DNA from: an uncultured Actinomycetes bacterium
GTDB lineage: Bacteria; Actinomycetota; Acidimicrobiia; Acidimicrobiales; Ilumatobacteraceae
Reading direction: 5' to 3'
Length of the DNA: 5,184 bases
NCBI GenBank assembly: GCA_903925985.1
Contig: CAIYHK010000301.1
Location: forward strand, 1-5,184
The position numbers were made by a program, and so were the translations under genes. Below the pieces are notes generated by a model. That model ran no database searches. It was not told the origin of the DNA and saw only the letters and a program-made list of their open reading frames with translations. Positions 1 through 5,184 of this stretch are shown here, piece by piece; position 1 is the stretch's first letter, and the number at the start of each line of letters is the position of its first letter.

Positions 1-1682
1 CCGATCAGGCCGCGGATGTTGCAATTGAAGTTGCGGGCGCACTTGCGTTCGCTCACCAAAGCGGTGTGGTGCACCGTGACGTGAAACCCGCAAACATCCT
101 GATCGCCAACACGGGTCAGGTAAAGGTAGCGGACTTTGGAATCGCACGCGCTGTGAACTCTGGAGCAGAGGACAACCTCACACAAACCGGTGCCGTCATG
201 GGTACCGCTACATATTTTTCTCCAGAACAAGCACAAGGTGCACAGCCCGACCCCCGTAGTGATCTGTATTCATTAGGGATTGTTCTCTATGAGATGGTTT
301 GCGGCCAGCCACCATTCATCGGCGATTCTCAAGTTGCAATTGCCTATAAACAGGTCCACGAAGCACCACGCCCACTAAATCAGATCGTTCCCGAAATCCC
401 CCGCCAATTCGAAGCGGTAATTGCAAAGTGCCTAGCCAAGAATCCCGATGTTCGATACGGAACTGCATCTGAGTTGCGCGATGACATCAAGCGCTACAAG
501 GACGGTCAGCCCGTTCAGGCTTGGCAACAAGCTGTCGGCAATACAGGCCAAACACCGGTGACCACCATGATGCCTGCGGTTTCTGCCAACGATGCTTCGA
601 CAACGACGGTTCCAAAGCTTGGTCCCACAACACAAGTGATGCCTCAAACGCCTGGTGGTGATGGTGGTGGTGGCAACTGGCCTCCATACGAAGATGACCC
701 GCAGCGGTCACCGTTCTTCTACATACTTTCGGCGATTGTGGCGATCGCAGTTGTGGTTGGTGCCGTGTTTGTTGTTTTGAATGCGACCAAAAACGATTCA
801 ACCAGTGGGCCTCTTGAAGTTCCTGAGTTAATCAATCGTTCCTATACCGATGCCGCTAAAGAGCTAATTGATCTCGGTTTGGTTCCGGTCCCAGATCCTG
901 TGAAATCAGAGACGGTTGATCCAGGTGTTGTTTATGCACAAAACCCGCTCCCAGGCGTGGTGTTGCGCAAAGGCGATTCGGTCACTCTGACTTACAACCC
1001 AGACGGAGCACCAGTACAAGTGCCATCACTTGCAGGGCTCACAATTACCGAAGCAACACAGGCTCTGGCGGCCGTTGGTCTCAACCTACAAATTTCTGAG
1101 ACACGAATCGATCCACAAACTCCGATTAATCAAGTGATTAGCCAAACCCCACTTGCAAATGAAACCGCCACGGAAGGCTCCGTGGTGTTGGTGGTTGTTT
1201 CTGGTGGTGCTGGCGATGTTCAAGTGCCAGATGTGAGCGGTCAAACTTCAACCGCAGCACAGAACTTGTTGCAGGCGACGCCCTACCAATTCGTGGTGAG
1301 TGTGTTGACCGAAACAAGCACGTCGGTTCCACAGGGTCAGGTAATTCGTACAGATCCGTCAAGTGGTTCTGCGGCGGTATCGGGCGACAAGATCACGATT
1401 TATATCTCTGCTGGACCAGATCAAATACAGGTTCCAGATGTTTTGAACATGACTCAAGCTGAAGCTGAGTCAACTCTTAGCAATGCGGGGCTCGGTTTCT
1501 CAGTGCAGACAACCTTGTTGCAAGCGGGCGATGCAAAAATTGGGCGCATCGTTGACCAAGGCACTGATCCAGGAACATTGGTTAATCCCGGCACAGTGAT
1601 CAAGATTTATCTCGGTGTTAAAGCACCAAAGCCAACTACGACCACTACCTCACCAGCAACAACTACGACAACGTCTCCGTAG
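1..1682 (+). CDS. pknB: PASTA-domain Ser/Thr protein kinase PknB, 5' end outside window
   Basis: This is a transmembrane eukaryotic-type Ser/Thr kinase that phosphorylates cell-wall and division proteins and senses peptidoglycan fragments outside the cell. The frame is open from base 3, so the GTG at 66 is internal and the kinase N-lobe lies off the left edge. Counting the codon at 66 as residue 1: catalytic loop HRDVKPAN (Asp5, Lys7, Asn10), DFG at 23-25, and an activation loop whose TQT (Thr39, Thr41) aligns with the autophosphorylated Thr171/Thr173 of M. tuberculosis PknB, followed by GT and SPEQ. The kinase domain ends near 145. A Thr/Pro/Gly-rich linker leads to one membrane helix at about 216-239. 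Four PASTA domains follow at about 249-312, 316-379, 384-449 and 453-518, then a Thr/Pro tail. All visible catalytic residues are intact. The TAG stop lies 3 bp from the stop of the opposing trpG gene. Identification is firm; PknB rather than another PASTA kinase is supported by the neighbours. Confidence 0.96.
   Translation, partial: DQAADVAIEVAGALAFAHQSGVVHRDVKPANILIANTGQVKVADFGIARAVNSGAEDNLTQTGAVMGTATYFSPEQAQGAQPDPRSDLYSLGIVLYEMVCGQPPFIGDSQVAIAYKQVHEAPRPLNQIVPEIPRQFEAVIAKCLAKNPDVRYGTASELRDDIKRYKDGQPVQAWQQAVGNTGQTPVTTMMPAVSANDASTTTVPKLGPTTQVMPQTPGGDGGGGNWPPYEDDPQRSPFFYILSAIVAIAVVVGAVFVVLNATKNDSTSGPLEVPELINRSYTDAAKELIDLGLVPVPDPVKSETVDPGVVYAQNPLPGVVLRKGDSVTLTYNPDGAPVQVPSLAGLTITEATQALAAVGLNLQISETRIDPQTPINQVISQTPLANETATEGSVVLVVVSGGAGDVQVPDVSGQTSTAAQNLLQATPYQFVVSVLTETSTSVPQGQVIRTDPSSGSAAVSGDKITIYISAGPDQIQVPDVLNMTQAEAESTLSNAGLGFSVQTTLLQAGDAKIGRIVDQGTDPGTLVNPGTVIKIYLGVKAPKPTTTTTSPATTTTTSP
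810..1619 (+). repeat. Four tandem PASTA domains within pknB
   Basis: Four units of about 65 residues follow the membrane segment. Each opens with a V-P-x-[VL] type motif (EVPEL, QVPSL, QVPDV, QVPDV) and ends with a short beta strand of the form [IV]x[IVL] before an SAG, SGG or similar turn. Approximate positions are 810-1001, 1011-1202, 1215-1412 and 1422-1619. PASTA domains bind muropeptides and unlinked peptidoglycan in this kinase family, and four copies is the usual number in actinobacterial PknB. The copies are diverged at DNA level, so this is an old protein repeat, not a recent duplication. Domain edges are estimated by eye. Confidence 0.88.
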
Positions 1683-1685
1683 ATT

Positions 1686-2261
1686 TCAGCCGCACCGCGC
1701 GAGGAAGTTTCCGAGCAGTTTGTGGCCTGCCTCGGTGAGAATGCTTTCCGGATGGAACTGAACACCTTCGATGTCGAAATCTCGGTGCCTCACTCCCATA
1801 ATCAGCCCATCTGATGATTCCGCTGTAATTTCCAGCGCATTCGATATTCCGTCGCGATCAATCACCAATGAGTGATAGCGAGTTGCAGTGAGCGGTGAAG
1901 GCAGTCCATCAAAGACTCCTTTACCTTCGTGCAATATTTCTGATGTTTTGCCGTGGAGCAATTCTGGAGCACGAACTATTTTGCTGTCGAATACGTGTCC
2001 AATTGCTTGGTGTCCAAGACACACTCCAAGCAGTGGGGTGTTGCCGGCGAATGCCCGTATTGCATCGCAGATGATTCCAGCGGTTTCGGGCCGGCCCGGG
2101 CCAGGTGACAGCAGCACTCCGTCTGCACCTATATCCATGGCCTGCTCGACGGTGATTGCATCATTACGCACCACCACCGGATCGGCACCGAGTTCACCCA
2201 GATACTGGACAAGGTTGTACACGAAGCTGTCGTAGCTGTCGATCACGAGCACCTTTGGCAT
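1686..2261 (-). CDS. trpG: Glutamine amidotransferase, anthranilate / aminodeoxychorismate synthase component II
   Basis: This class I glutamine amidotransferase hydrolyses glutamine and passes ammonia to a chorismate-using partner (TrpE for tryptophan, PabB for folate). Translated from 2261 it has 191 residues, the usual family length. It begins with the typical strand and DSYDSF motif (residues 8-13). The oxyanion motif SPGPG is at 52-56 and the nucleophile Cys81 lies in GVCLGHQ. HGKTSEI is at 103-109, RYHSLVI at 128-134, and His170/Glu172 in FHPES complete the triad. The ATG at 2261 is preferred because it starts directly at the conserved MPKVLVID and has a GGA five to seven bases upstream. 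An ATG at 2273 would add MLEP and cannot be excluded; a TTG at 2315 would overlap crgA and is unlikely. No trpE or pabB is adjacent, so trpG versus pabA cannot be settled; many actinobacteria use one protein for both pathways. It sits between pknB and crgA on the opposite strand, as in M. tuberculosis. Confidence 0.93.
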   Translation of the reverse strand: MPKVLVIDSYDSFVYNLVQYLGELGADPVVVRNDAITVEQAMDIGADGVLLSPGPGRPETAGIICDAIRAFAGNTPLLGVCLGHQAIGHVFDSKIVRAPELLHGKTSEILHEGKGVFDGLPSPLTATRYHSLVIDRDGISNALEITAESSDGLIMGVRHRDFDIEGVQFHPESILTEAGHKLLGNFLARCG

Positions 2262-2288
2262 GGGTTCCAGCATGACATGACCACGCCC

Positions 2289-2294
2289 TAGACT
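2289..2294 (+). promoter_or_regulatory. Candidate -10 element for crgA, possibly leaderless
   Basis: TAGACT fits the actinobacterial -10 pattern TANNNT and ends 8 bases before the crgA ATG. A transcript starting about 7 bases downstream would begin at or next to the start codon, giving a leaderless mRNA, which is common in actinobacteria. No good -35 hexamer is visible about 17 bases upstream. A weak alternative is translation from GGA at 2296-2298, which would require a promoter inside trpG. This is inference from one hexamer. Confidence 0.33.
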
Positions 2295-2302
2295 CGGATT
2301 CG

Positions 2303-2617
2303 ATGGCACCGCCAAAGAGAAAGACCGGGGGTCGCGTTACACCCAAAGGCACGAAGCCTGGTGACGCACCCGCTTCACACCGTGGAGACTCCTCACATCC
2401 CGAAGCGTCCTCGCGATATACGCCGCCGATTCCCACTTATATGAAGGAAAGCCCGCGTTGGGTGCCGATACTGATGTTCGCCCTGCTCGGGATCGGTGCA
2501 CTCGTCATTTTGTTGTATTACATGGGTGCTGTGCCTGGTGGCCGTAGCAACTGGTACCTGTTCAGCGGTCTTGCCCTCGTTTTGGGCGGATTGTTCACAG
2601 CCACGCAGTATCGATAG
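2303..2617 (+). CDS. crgA: Cell division protein CrgA
   Basis: CrgA is a small inner-membrane protein that interacts with FtsZ, FtsQ, FtsI/PBPs and CwsA at the septum in mycobacteria and inhibits premature septation in Streptomyces. The 104-residue product has a basic, Pro/Gly-rich cytoplasmic N-terminus (1-45), the SPRW motif (50-53) that opens the first helix in this family, and two hydrophobic helices at about 53-73 and 84-101. A short loop containing GGRSNW joins them, and the C-terminus is very short. The start is well fixed: the same frame has a stop at 2273-2275 and no ATG, GTG or TTG between it and 2303. The N-terminal region is longer than in the 93-residue M. tuberculosis protein, as expected outside mycobacteria. 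It is divergent from trpG and follows pknB in the conserved actinobacterial order, which strongly supports the call. A stem-loop lies 24 bases after the stop. Confidence 0.92.
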   Translation: MAPPKRKTGGRVTPKGTKPGDAPASHRGDSSHPEASSRYTPPIPTYMKESPRWVPILMFALLGIGALVILLYYMGAVPGGRSNWYLFSGLALVLGGLFTATQYR

Positions 2618-2640
2618 CGATCAAAATCTGCCAAACCCTT

Positions 2641-2664
2641 ACGTCGGTGAAACTACACCGATGT
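2641..2664 (+). terminator. Stem-loop downstream of crgA, possible weak terminator
   Basis: The arms ACGTCGGTG (2641-2649) and CACCGATGT (2656-2664) pair over 9 positions with one G-U wobble and enclose the 6-base loop AAACTA. It begins 24 bases after the crgA stop. On the plus strand it is followed by GTTTAAAC, so the T-run is only three bases long. It is therefore a good hairpin but a poor canonical intrinsic terminator. Its place between two convergent genes favours a role in transcription ending or mRNA 3' end protection. Confidence 0.45.
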
Positions 2665-2679
2665 GTTTAAACCACAGAG

Positions 2680-2700
2680 TTTTCCACAGGCTGTGGATTA
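2680..2700. promoter_or_regulatory. Inverted pair of DnaA-box-like 9-mers
   Basis: TTTTCCACA (2680-2688) matches the DnaA box consensus TTWTCCACA exactly. After a GGC spacer, TGTGGATTA (2692-2700) reads TAATCCACA on the minus strand, one mismatch from TTATCCACA. A third, weaker 7/9 match, TAAACCACA, lies at 2668-2676. The pair shares a 6-bp inverted core, TCCACA / TGTGGA, so it could also fold as a small hairpin. The crgA-trpG-pknB block lies near oriC in several actinobacteria (for example M. tuberculosis), which makes DnaA binding plausible. The pair abuts the stop codon of the small minus-strand gene. No larger box cluster or dnaA/dnaN gene is in the window, so it is not called an origin. 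Confidence 0.42.
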
Positions 2701-2964
2701 CTAGTCGATCGGGGCGACGAGATCCATGTCCTCGAGACAGTGTTTTGGTGGCGGTGGGTCCTCGTCTGGCGCCATCACCATTCGTAGTTCGACGCCACAG
2801 ACACCACAGCGATATCGAACGTTGATCCTGCGCATCTCTCCAGCTGGGGGCGGTGGGGGAAGCGATGTTGTCATGGAGCGCAACATGCCAATGCCCACTT
2901 TCCAGATGAACAAGAACAGCACCACCCCACCTAAAAACCAGATGATGGTGGAAAACGCTGGCAT
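2701..2964 (-). CDS. Small membrane-anchored zinc-ribbon-like protein of unknown function
   Basis: This is an 87-residue hypothetical protein that I cannot assign to a named family. An N-terminal hydrophobic helix (about 5-28) is followed by a Pro-rich hinge (PPPPP, 36-40). A small domain follows: RYRCGVCG with Cys53 and Cys56, then an acidic Pro-rich loop (DEDPPPP, 67-73), then His75-Cys76 and the end EDMDLVAPID. The spacing CxxC, 18 residues, HC suggests one metal site, but the second ligand pair is adjacent rather than CxxC, so zinc binding is inference. The single helix with few basic residues before it leaves topology uncertain. The ATG lies 4 bases after the thiolase TAA with no clear Shine-Dalgarno sequence, so translation is probably coupled to the thiolase in one operon. 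The composition matches its neighbours and the reading frame is fully used, which supports a real gene. Confidence 0.75.
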   Translation of the reverse strand: MPAFSTIIWFLGGVVLFLFIWKVGIGMLRSMTTSLPPPPPAGEMRRINVRYRCGVCGVELRMVMAPDEDPPPPKHCLEDMDLVAPID

Positions 2965-2968
2965 TTAT

Positions 2969-4135
2969 TTAGAGGCGCTCAATGATGGTGGCATTGGCCA
3001 TGCCGCCACCTTCGCACATGGTTTGCAGACCAAAGCGTCCGCCAGTGCGCTCAAGTTCATTCAAGAGTGTTGACAAAAGACGAGTACCTGAACAACCAAG
3101 TGGATGACCAAGTGCGATGGCACCACCGTTCACATTGACCTTTTCCATATCTGGACGAAGCTCTTTTTCCCAAGCCAAAATCACAGAAGCAAAGGCTTCG
3201 TTGATTTCAATCAGGTCCATCTGATCAATGGTCATACCGGCGCGCTCCAGCACTTTCTTTGTTGCTGGAATTGGTGCCGTAAGCATCATGCGTGCATCAT
3301 CACCGGCGAGAGCAAAGTTCACAAACCGAGCACGTGGCTTCAAGCCGAGCTGCTTTGCTTTTGTTTCGCTCATGATGAGAGTTGCCGATGAACCATCGGT
3401 GATCTGTGATGAGTTACCAGCAGTAACGCGACCGCCCTCTTCTTCGGAGCGGAACACTGGCTTCAACGCACCAAGAGATTCCATCGATGACGCACGAATG
3501 CCCTCATCGGTGGTCATCAAGTTGCCTTCGGCGTCCAGGATCGGCAGGATTTCACGCTCGAAACGACCTTCTTGGGTGGCGCGAGCAGCGTTGTTCTGTG
3601 ACCGCAATGCAAAGCGATCGAGATCATCGCGTGTGAGTCCCCATTTGTCGGCAATCAATTCCGCTGAGACTCCCTGTGGAACGAGGCCACCTTCGGATGC
3701 GTAGCGGAGTCCAATCTGAGGACCGAACGGAAGTCCGTACTTACCATCGGCCATTGAAGAACCCATCGGCACGCGTGTCATTGCTTCGATACCAGATGCA
3801 ATCACCACATCGTATGCACCTGCCATCACGCCTTGTGCTGCGAAGTGCGCGGCTTGTTGGCTTGAACCACACTGACGGTCAATTGTGGTTGCAGGAACCG
3901 TGTCGGGGAAACCAGCGGCAAGAACGGCGTTGCGTGCAATGTTCGTGCTCTGCTCGCCTACTTGCATTACACAGCCCATGATTACGTCGTCGATAAGTGC
4001 AGGATCAATACCTGTACGACTCACGAGTGCTTTTAGGGTTTCAGCAGCGAGGTCAACTGCATGCCACTCCTTAAGCTTTCCATTACGGCGTCCAAGTGGC
4101 GTGCGGATGGTGTCGATGATTACTGCGGTTTCCAT
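2969..4135 (-). CDS. Acetyl-CoA acetyltransferase / 3-ketoacyl-CoA thiolase (FadA5-like)
   Basis: This thiolase cleaves 3-ketoacyl-CoA with CoA to release acetyl-CoA, or runs the reverse condensation, in the cytoplasm. The 388-residue length is standard. Catalytic parts are all present: nucleophile Cys89 in DRQCGSSQQA, NEAF at 312-315, His344 in ALGHPLG, and the second Cys374 in MCEGGG. The sequences GEQSTNIAR, EINEAFASV and VNVNGGAIALGHP closely resemble actinobacterial thiolases of the FadA5 type, which act in steroid side-chain breakdown; substrate cannot be told from sequence alone. The ATG at 4135 is chosen because GGGAGGA stands just upstream; a TTG at 4156 would place that site inside the gene. 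A ferredoxin-reductase-type gene precedes it by 66 bp on the same strand and a small zinc-ribbon-like gene follows 4 bases after its stop. No partner beta-oxidation gene (dehydrogenase, hydratase) is visible in the window. Confidence 0.93.
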   Translation of the reverse strand: METAVIIDTIRTPLGRRNGKLKEWHAVDLAAETLKALVSRTGIDPALIDDVIMGCVMQVGEQSTNIARNAVLAAGFPDTVPATTIDRQCGSSQQAAHFAAQGVMAGAYDVVIASGIEAMTRVPMGSSMADGKYGLPFGPQIGLRYASEGGLVPQGVSAELIADKWGLTRDDLDRFALRSQNNAARATQEGRFEREILPILDAEGNLMTTDEGIRASSMESLGALKPVFRSEEEGGRVTAGNSSQITDGSSATLIMSETKAKQLGLKPRARFVNFALAGDDARMMLTAPIPATKKVLERAGMTIDQMDLIEINEAFASVILAWEKELRPDMEKVNVNGGAIALGHPLGCSGTRLLSTLLNELERTGGRFGLQTMCEGGGMANATIIERL

Positions 4136-4139
4136 GGGT

Positions 4140-4146
4140 TCCTCCC
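4140..4146 (-). promoter_or_regulatory. Strong Shine-Dalgarno site for the thiolase
   Basis: On the minus strand GGGAGGA ends four bases before the ATG at 4135. It is the clearest ribosome-binding site in the window and decides the thiolase start against the upstream in-frame TTG at 4156. Confidence 0.85.
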
Positions 4147-4166
4147 GAAAAGACAAACACGAGTTT

Positions 4167-4186
4167 GCTACCGCTGGGTAGCCAGC
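4167..4186 (-). promoter_or_regulatory. Two overlapping, mutually exclusive hairpins in the thiolase leader
   Basis: Read on the minus strand, GCTACC and GGTAGC (4182-4177 and 4172-4167) form a perfect 6-bp stem around CAGC. GCTGG and CCAGC (4186-4182 and 4177-4173) form a 5-bp stem around CTAC. They share bases 4173-4182, so only one can form at a time. They lie 21 bases or more upstream of the Shine-Dalgarno site. A role in mRNA stability or regulated expression is possible but unproven; no known riboswitch class is recognised. Confidence 0.3.
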
Positions 4187-4188
4187 AC

Positions 4189-4203
4189 AAAACCCGCTGG
4201 GTT
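4189..4203 (-). terminator. Short stem-loop with U-run overlapping the reductase stop codon
   Basis: On the minus strand AACCC (4203-4199), loop AGC and GGGTT (4195-4191) form a 5-bp stem that starts inside the TAA stop, and four T residues (4192-4189) complete it. The form is that of an intrinsic terminator, but the stem is short and the last stem bases double as the T-run. Partial termination between the reductase and thiolase is possible, and readthrough is equally likely. Confidence 0.35.
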
Positions 4204-5184
4204 ATGCCAACAACGCCTTTAGTTGGCTTATTCCATCGGCAAAGCTCGGCTTCGCGGCAAGGATGGCCTTCGACAGCATTACGGGCTTGGGCATGGACAA
4301 CCCCAAGACCCCGCAAAGCCTTCCACCGTGCCCATATGCAGCGATGAGTTTCCCCTCATCCATGGATCCGGTGATGATCTCAACTTCATCCTCAGCATGG
4401 CTGCGGCCCATGAATTGGATTCGCTTTTCGAACTGGTCGCTCCAAAAGAAAGGGACGCTCTCAAAAGGTGTCATCGCGTTTCCACTCGATGAAGCAAGCA
4501 GATTGTTTGCCGCAGCGACTCCTTGCTCGACCGCGTTGGTCCAATGCTCAATTCTCATAAGTTCAGGTGCGTCTGAATCTCCGACCGCGGCATTTGGCCA
4601 ACGAACAACATCGCCTGCTGCAAAAACATCTTTAGCGCCAACATTCAGATATGCATCACAAACAATTCCGTTATCCAATGTGAGACCACTGCCTTCAAGC
4701 CACTCTGTATTGGGAGTAACACCGACACCAACTACGACCACGTCAGCATCGACATTTTCACCATTAACAACCACCGCAGTAACACGACCTGCATTTTCTA
4801 CGAACCCCTCGACTTTCACATTGCAGCGCACATCGACACCCTTGCCACGATGAAATTCGGCGAAGGCGCTTCCCATCTGCTCACCGAGTCCACGAATCAA
4901 AGGTGCAGGAAGGCCTTCAAGCACCGTTACATCACAGCCGAGATTTTTCGCAGTCGATGCAACCTCGAGTCCAATAAATCCGGCTCCAATCACAAGAACT
5001 TTGGCATTTGGCACCAACTGACCGCGTAGTTGATGGGCGTCCTTCAGTGTGCGCAGCATCACCACATTGTCTGCTGATGGTTGCCCTGGTAAAGCTCGCA
5101 CTCGACAACCGGTTGCAATGATTAGTCCGTCGTAGGTGAGTTGCTCTCCGTTGCTCAAGGCAACCATTTTTGTGTCCGTGTGCA
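4202..5184 (-). CDS. Ferredoxin-reductase-type FAD/NAD(P)H oxidoreductase, 5' end outside window
   Basis: This flavoprotein family moves electrons from NAD(P)H through FAD to a ferredoxin that serves a P450 or Rieske oxygenase. The frame is open to the right edge: five codons (HTDTK) precede the ATG at 5167, so that ATG is internal, and roughly the first 90 residues, with the FAD-binding GxGxxG, are missing. Counting from 5167: the YDGLIIATG motif (12-20), an NAD(P)H Rossmann fold with GAGFIG (61-66) and acidic Glu84 at the end of the second strand (which usually favours NADH), and the FAD motif DVFAAGD (180-186). EHWTNAVEQG (207-216) and the PFFWSDQFEKRIQFMG block (239-254) follow; both are hallmarks of the oxygenase-coupled reductase group with its C-terminal reductase domain. 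All visible motifs are intact. The thiolase follows 66 bp downstream on the same strand, suggesting shared expression. No ferredoxin or oxygenase is in the window, so the partner is unknown. Some family members act on other acceptors. Confidence 0.9.
   Translation of the reverse strand, partial: HTDTKMVALSNGEQLTYDGLIIATGCRVRALPGQPSADNVVMLRTLKDAHQLRGQLVPNAKVLVIGAGFIGLEVASTAKNLGCDVTVLEGLPAPLIRGLGEQMGSAFAEFHRGKGVDVRCNVKVEGFVENAGRVTAVVVNGENVDADVVVVGVGVTPNTEWLEGSGLTLDNGIVCDAYLNVGAKDVFAAGDVVRWPNAAVGDSDAPELMRIEHWTNAVEQGVAAANNLLASSSGNAMTPFESVPFFWSDQFEKRIQFMGRSHAEDEVEIITGSMDEGKLIAAYGHGGRLCGVLGLSMPKPVMLSKAILAAKPSFADGISQLKALLA

Noticed and set aside
652..673. GGT-rich tract as a possible simple-sequence regulatory repeat
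   Set aside because: It codes in frame for a Gly-rich flexible linker between kinase domain and membrane helix, is interrupted by other codons, and has no sign of phase-variable structure.
487..801. Open frame of about 104 codons on the minus strand inside pknB, with a His run
   Set aside because: It lies wholly antisense to intact kinase linker and membrane coding sequence. The His run is the complement of the Gly-rich GGT repeat of the linker. No domain or start signal is visible.
2262..2315. Extended trpG start at TTG 2315
   Set aside because: It would overlap the crgA start codon and add 18 unconserved residues before the family's usual MPKVLVID start. ATG 2261 fits the family length.
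2684..2697. TCCACA / TGTGGA inverted repeat as an intrinsic terminator
   Set aside because: The 6-bp stem has no T-run after it on either strand; the T residues precede it on the plus strand. The 9-mer match to DnaA boxes explains it better.
3228..3704. Long plus-strand open frame of 158 codons inside the thiolase
   Set aside because: It is antisense to an intact thiolase with all catalytic residues. The product is low-complexity and Arg/Ser-rich with no recognisable domain, as expected of a shadow frame.
4136..4156. Extended thiolase start at TTG 4156
   Set aside because: The strong GGGAGGA site would then be inside the gene, and it is correctly spaced for ATG 4135, which begins the conserved thiolase N-terminus.
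4263..4853. Plus-strand open frame of 196 codons inside the reductase
   Set aside because: It is antisense to conserved reductase motifs. The Ser/Thr/Pro-rich product has no family resemblance, so it is a shadow frame.

Overview
The window looks like a chromosomal segment of an actinobacterium, most likely from class Acidimicrobiia. This rests on the order pknB, trpG/pabA, crgA with pknB and crgA on one strand and trpG on the other, as around Mycobacterium tuberculosis pknB-trpG-crgA, and on CrgA and Thr-rich tail sequences that resemble Acidimicrobiia proteins from memory. Base composition looks moderate (near half GC by eye), which would fit a freshwater or marine lineage better than high-GC soil actinobacteria. 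The class assignment is an inference.

Layout: (1) 1-1682, plus strand: 3' part of a PknB-type Ser/Thr kinase, with the C-terminal part of the kinase domain, one membrane segment, four extracellular PASTA domains and a Thr/Pro tail. (2) 1686-2261, minus strand: complete glutamine amidotransferase subunit TrpG/PabA, convergent with pknB with only 3 bp between the stops. (3) 2303-2617, plus strand: crgA, a two-helix cell-division membrane protein, divergent from trpG across about 41 bp. (4) 2618-2700: an 83-bp convergent intergenic gap holding a stem-loop and an inverted pair of DnaA-box-like 9-mers. (5) 2701-4135, minus strand: a thiolase (4135 to 2969) followed 4 nt later by a small membrane-anchored zinc-ribbon-like protein (2964 to 2701). 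(6) 4136-4201: a 66-bp spacer with three overlapping short hairpins and a strong Shine-Dalgarno sequence. (7) 4202 to the right edge, minus strand: 3' part of a ferredoxin-reductase-type FAD/NAD(P)H oxidoreductase.

The left half is housekeeping: PknB senses cell-wall material through PASTA domains and controls growth and division, CrgA works at the divisome, and TrpG/PabA supplies ammonia for anthranilate or aminodeoxychorismate synthesis. The right half is a co-directional minus-strand group that may belong to acyl-CoA or steroid-like catabolism: a redox partner reductase, a FadA5-like thiolase, and a small protein of unknown function. No tRNA, rRNA, CRISPR array, insertion sequence or phage gene was seen, and no stretch over 300 bases lacks a gene. 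I do not see an undescribed multi-gene system. The points most worth a second look are the DnaA-box-like pair, the small zinc-ribbon membrane protein and the hairpin cluster before the thiolase.
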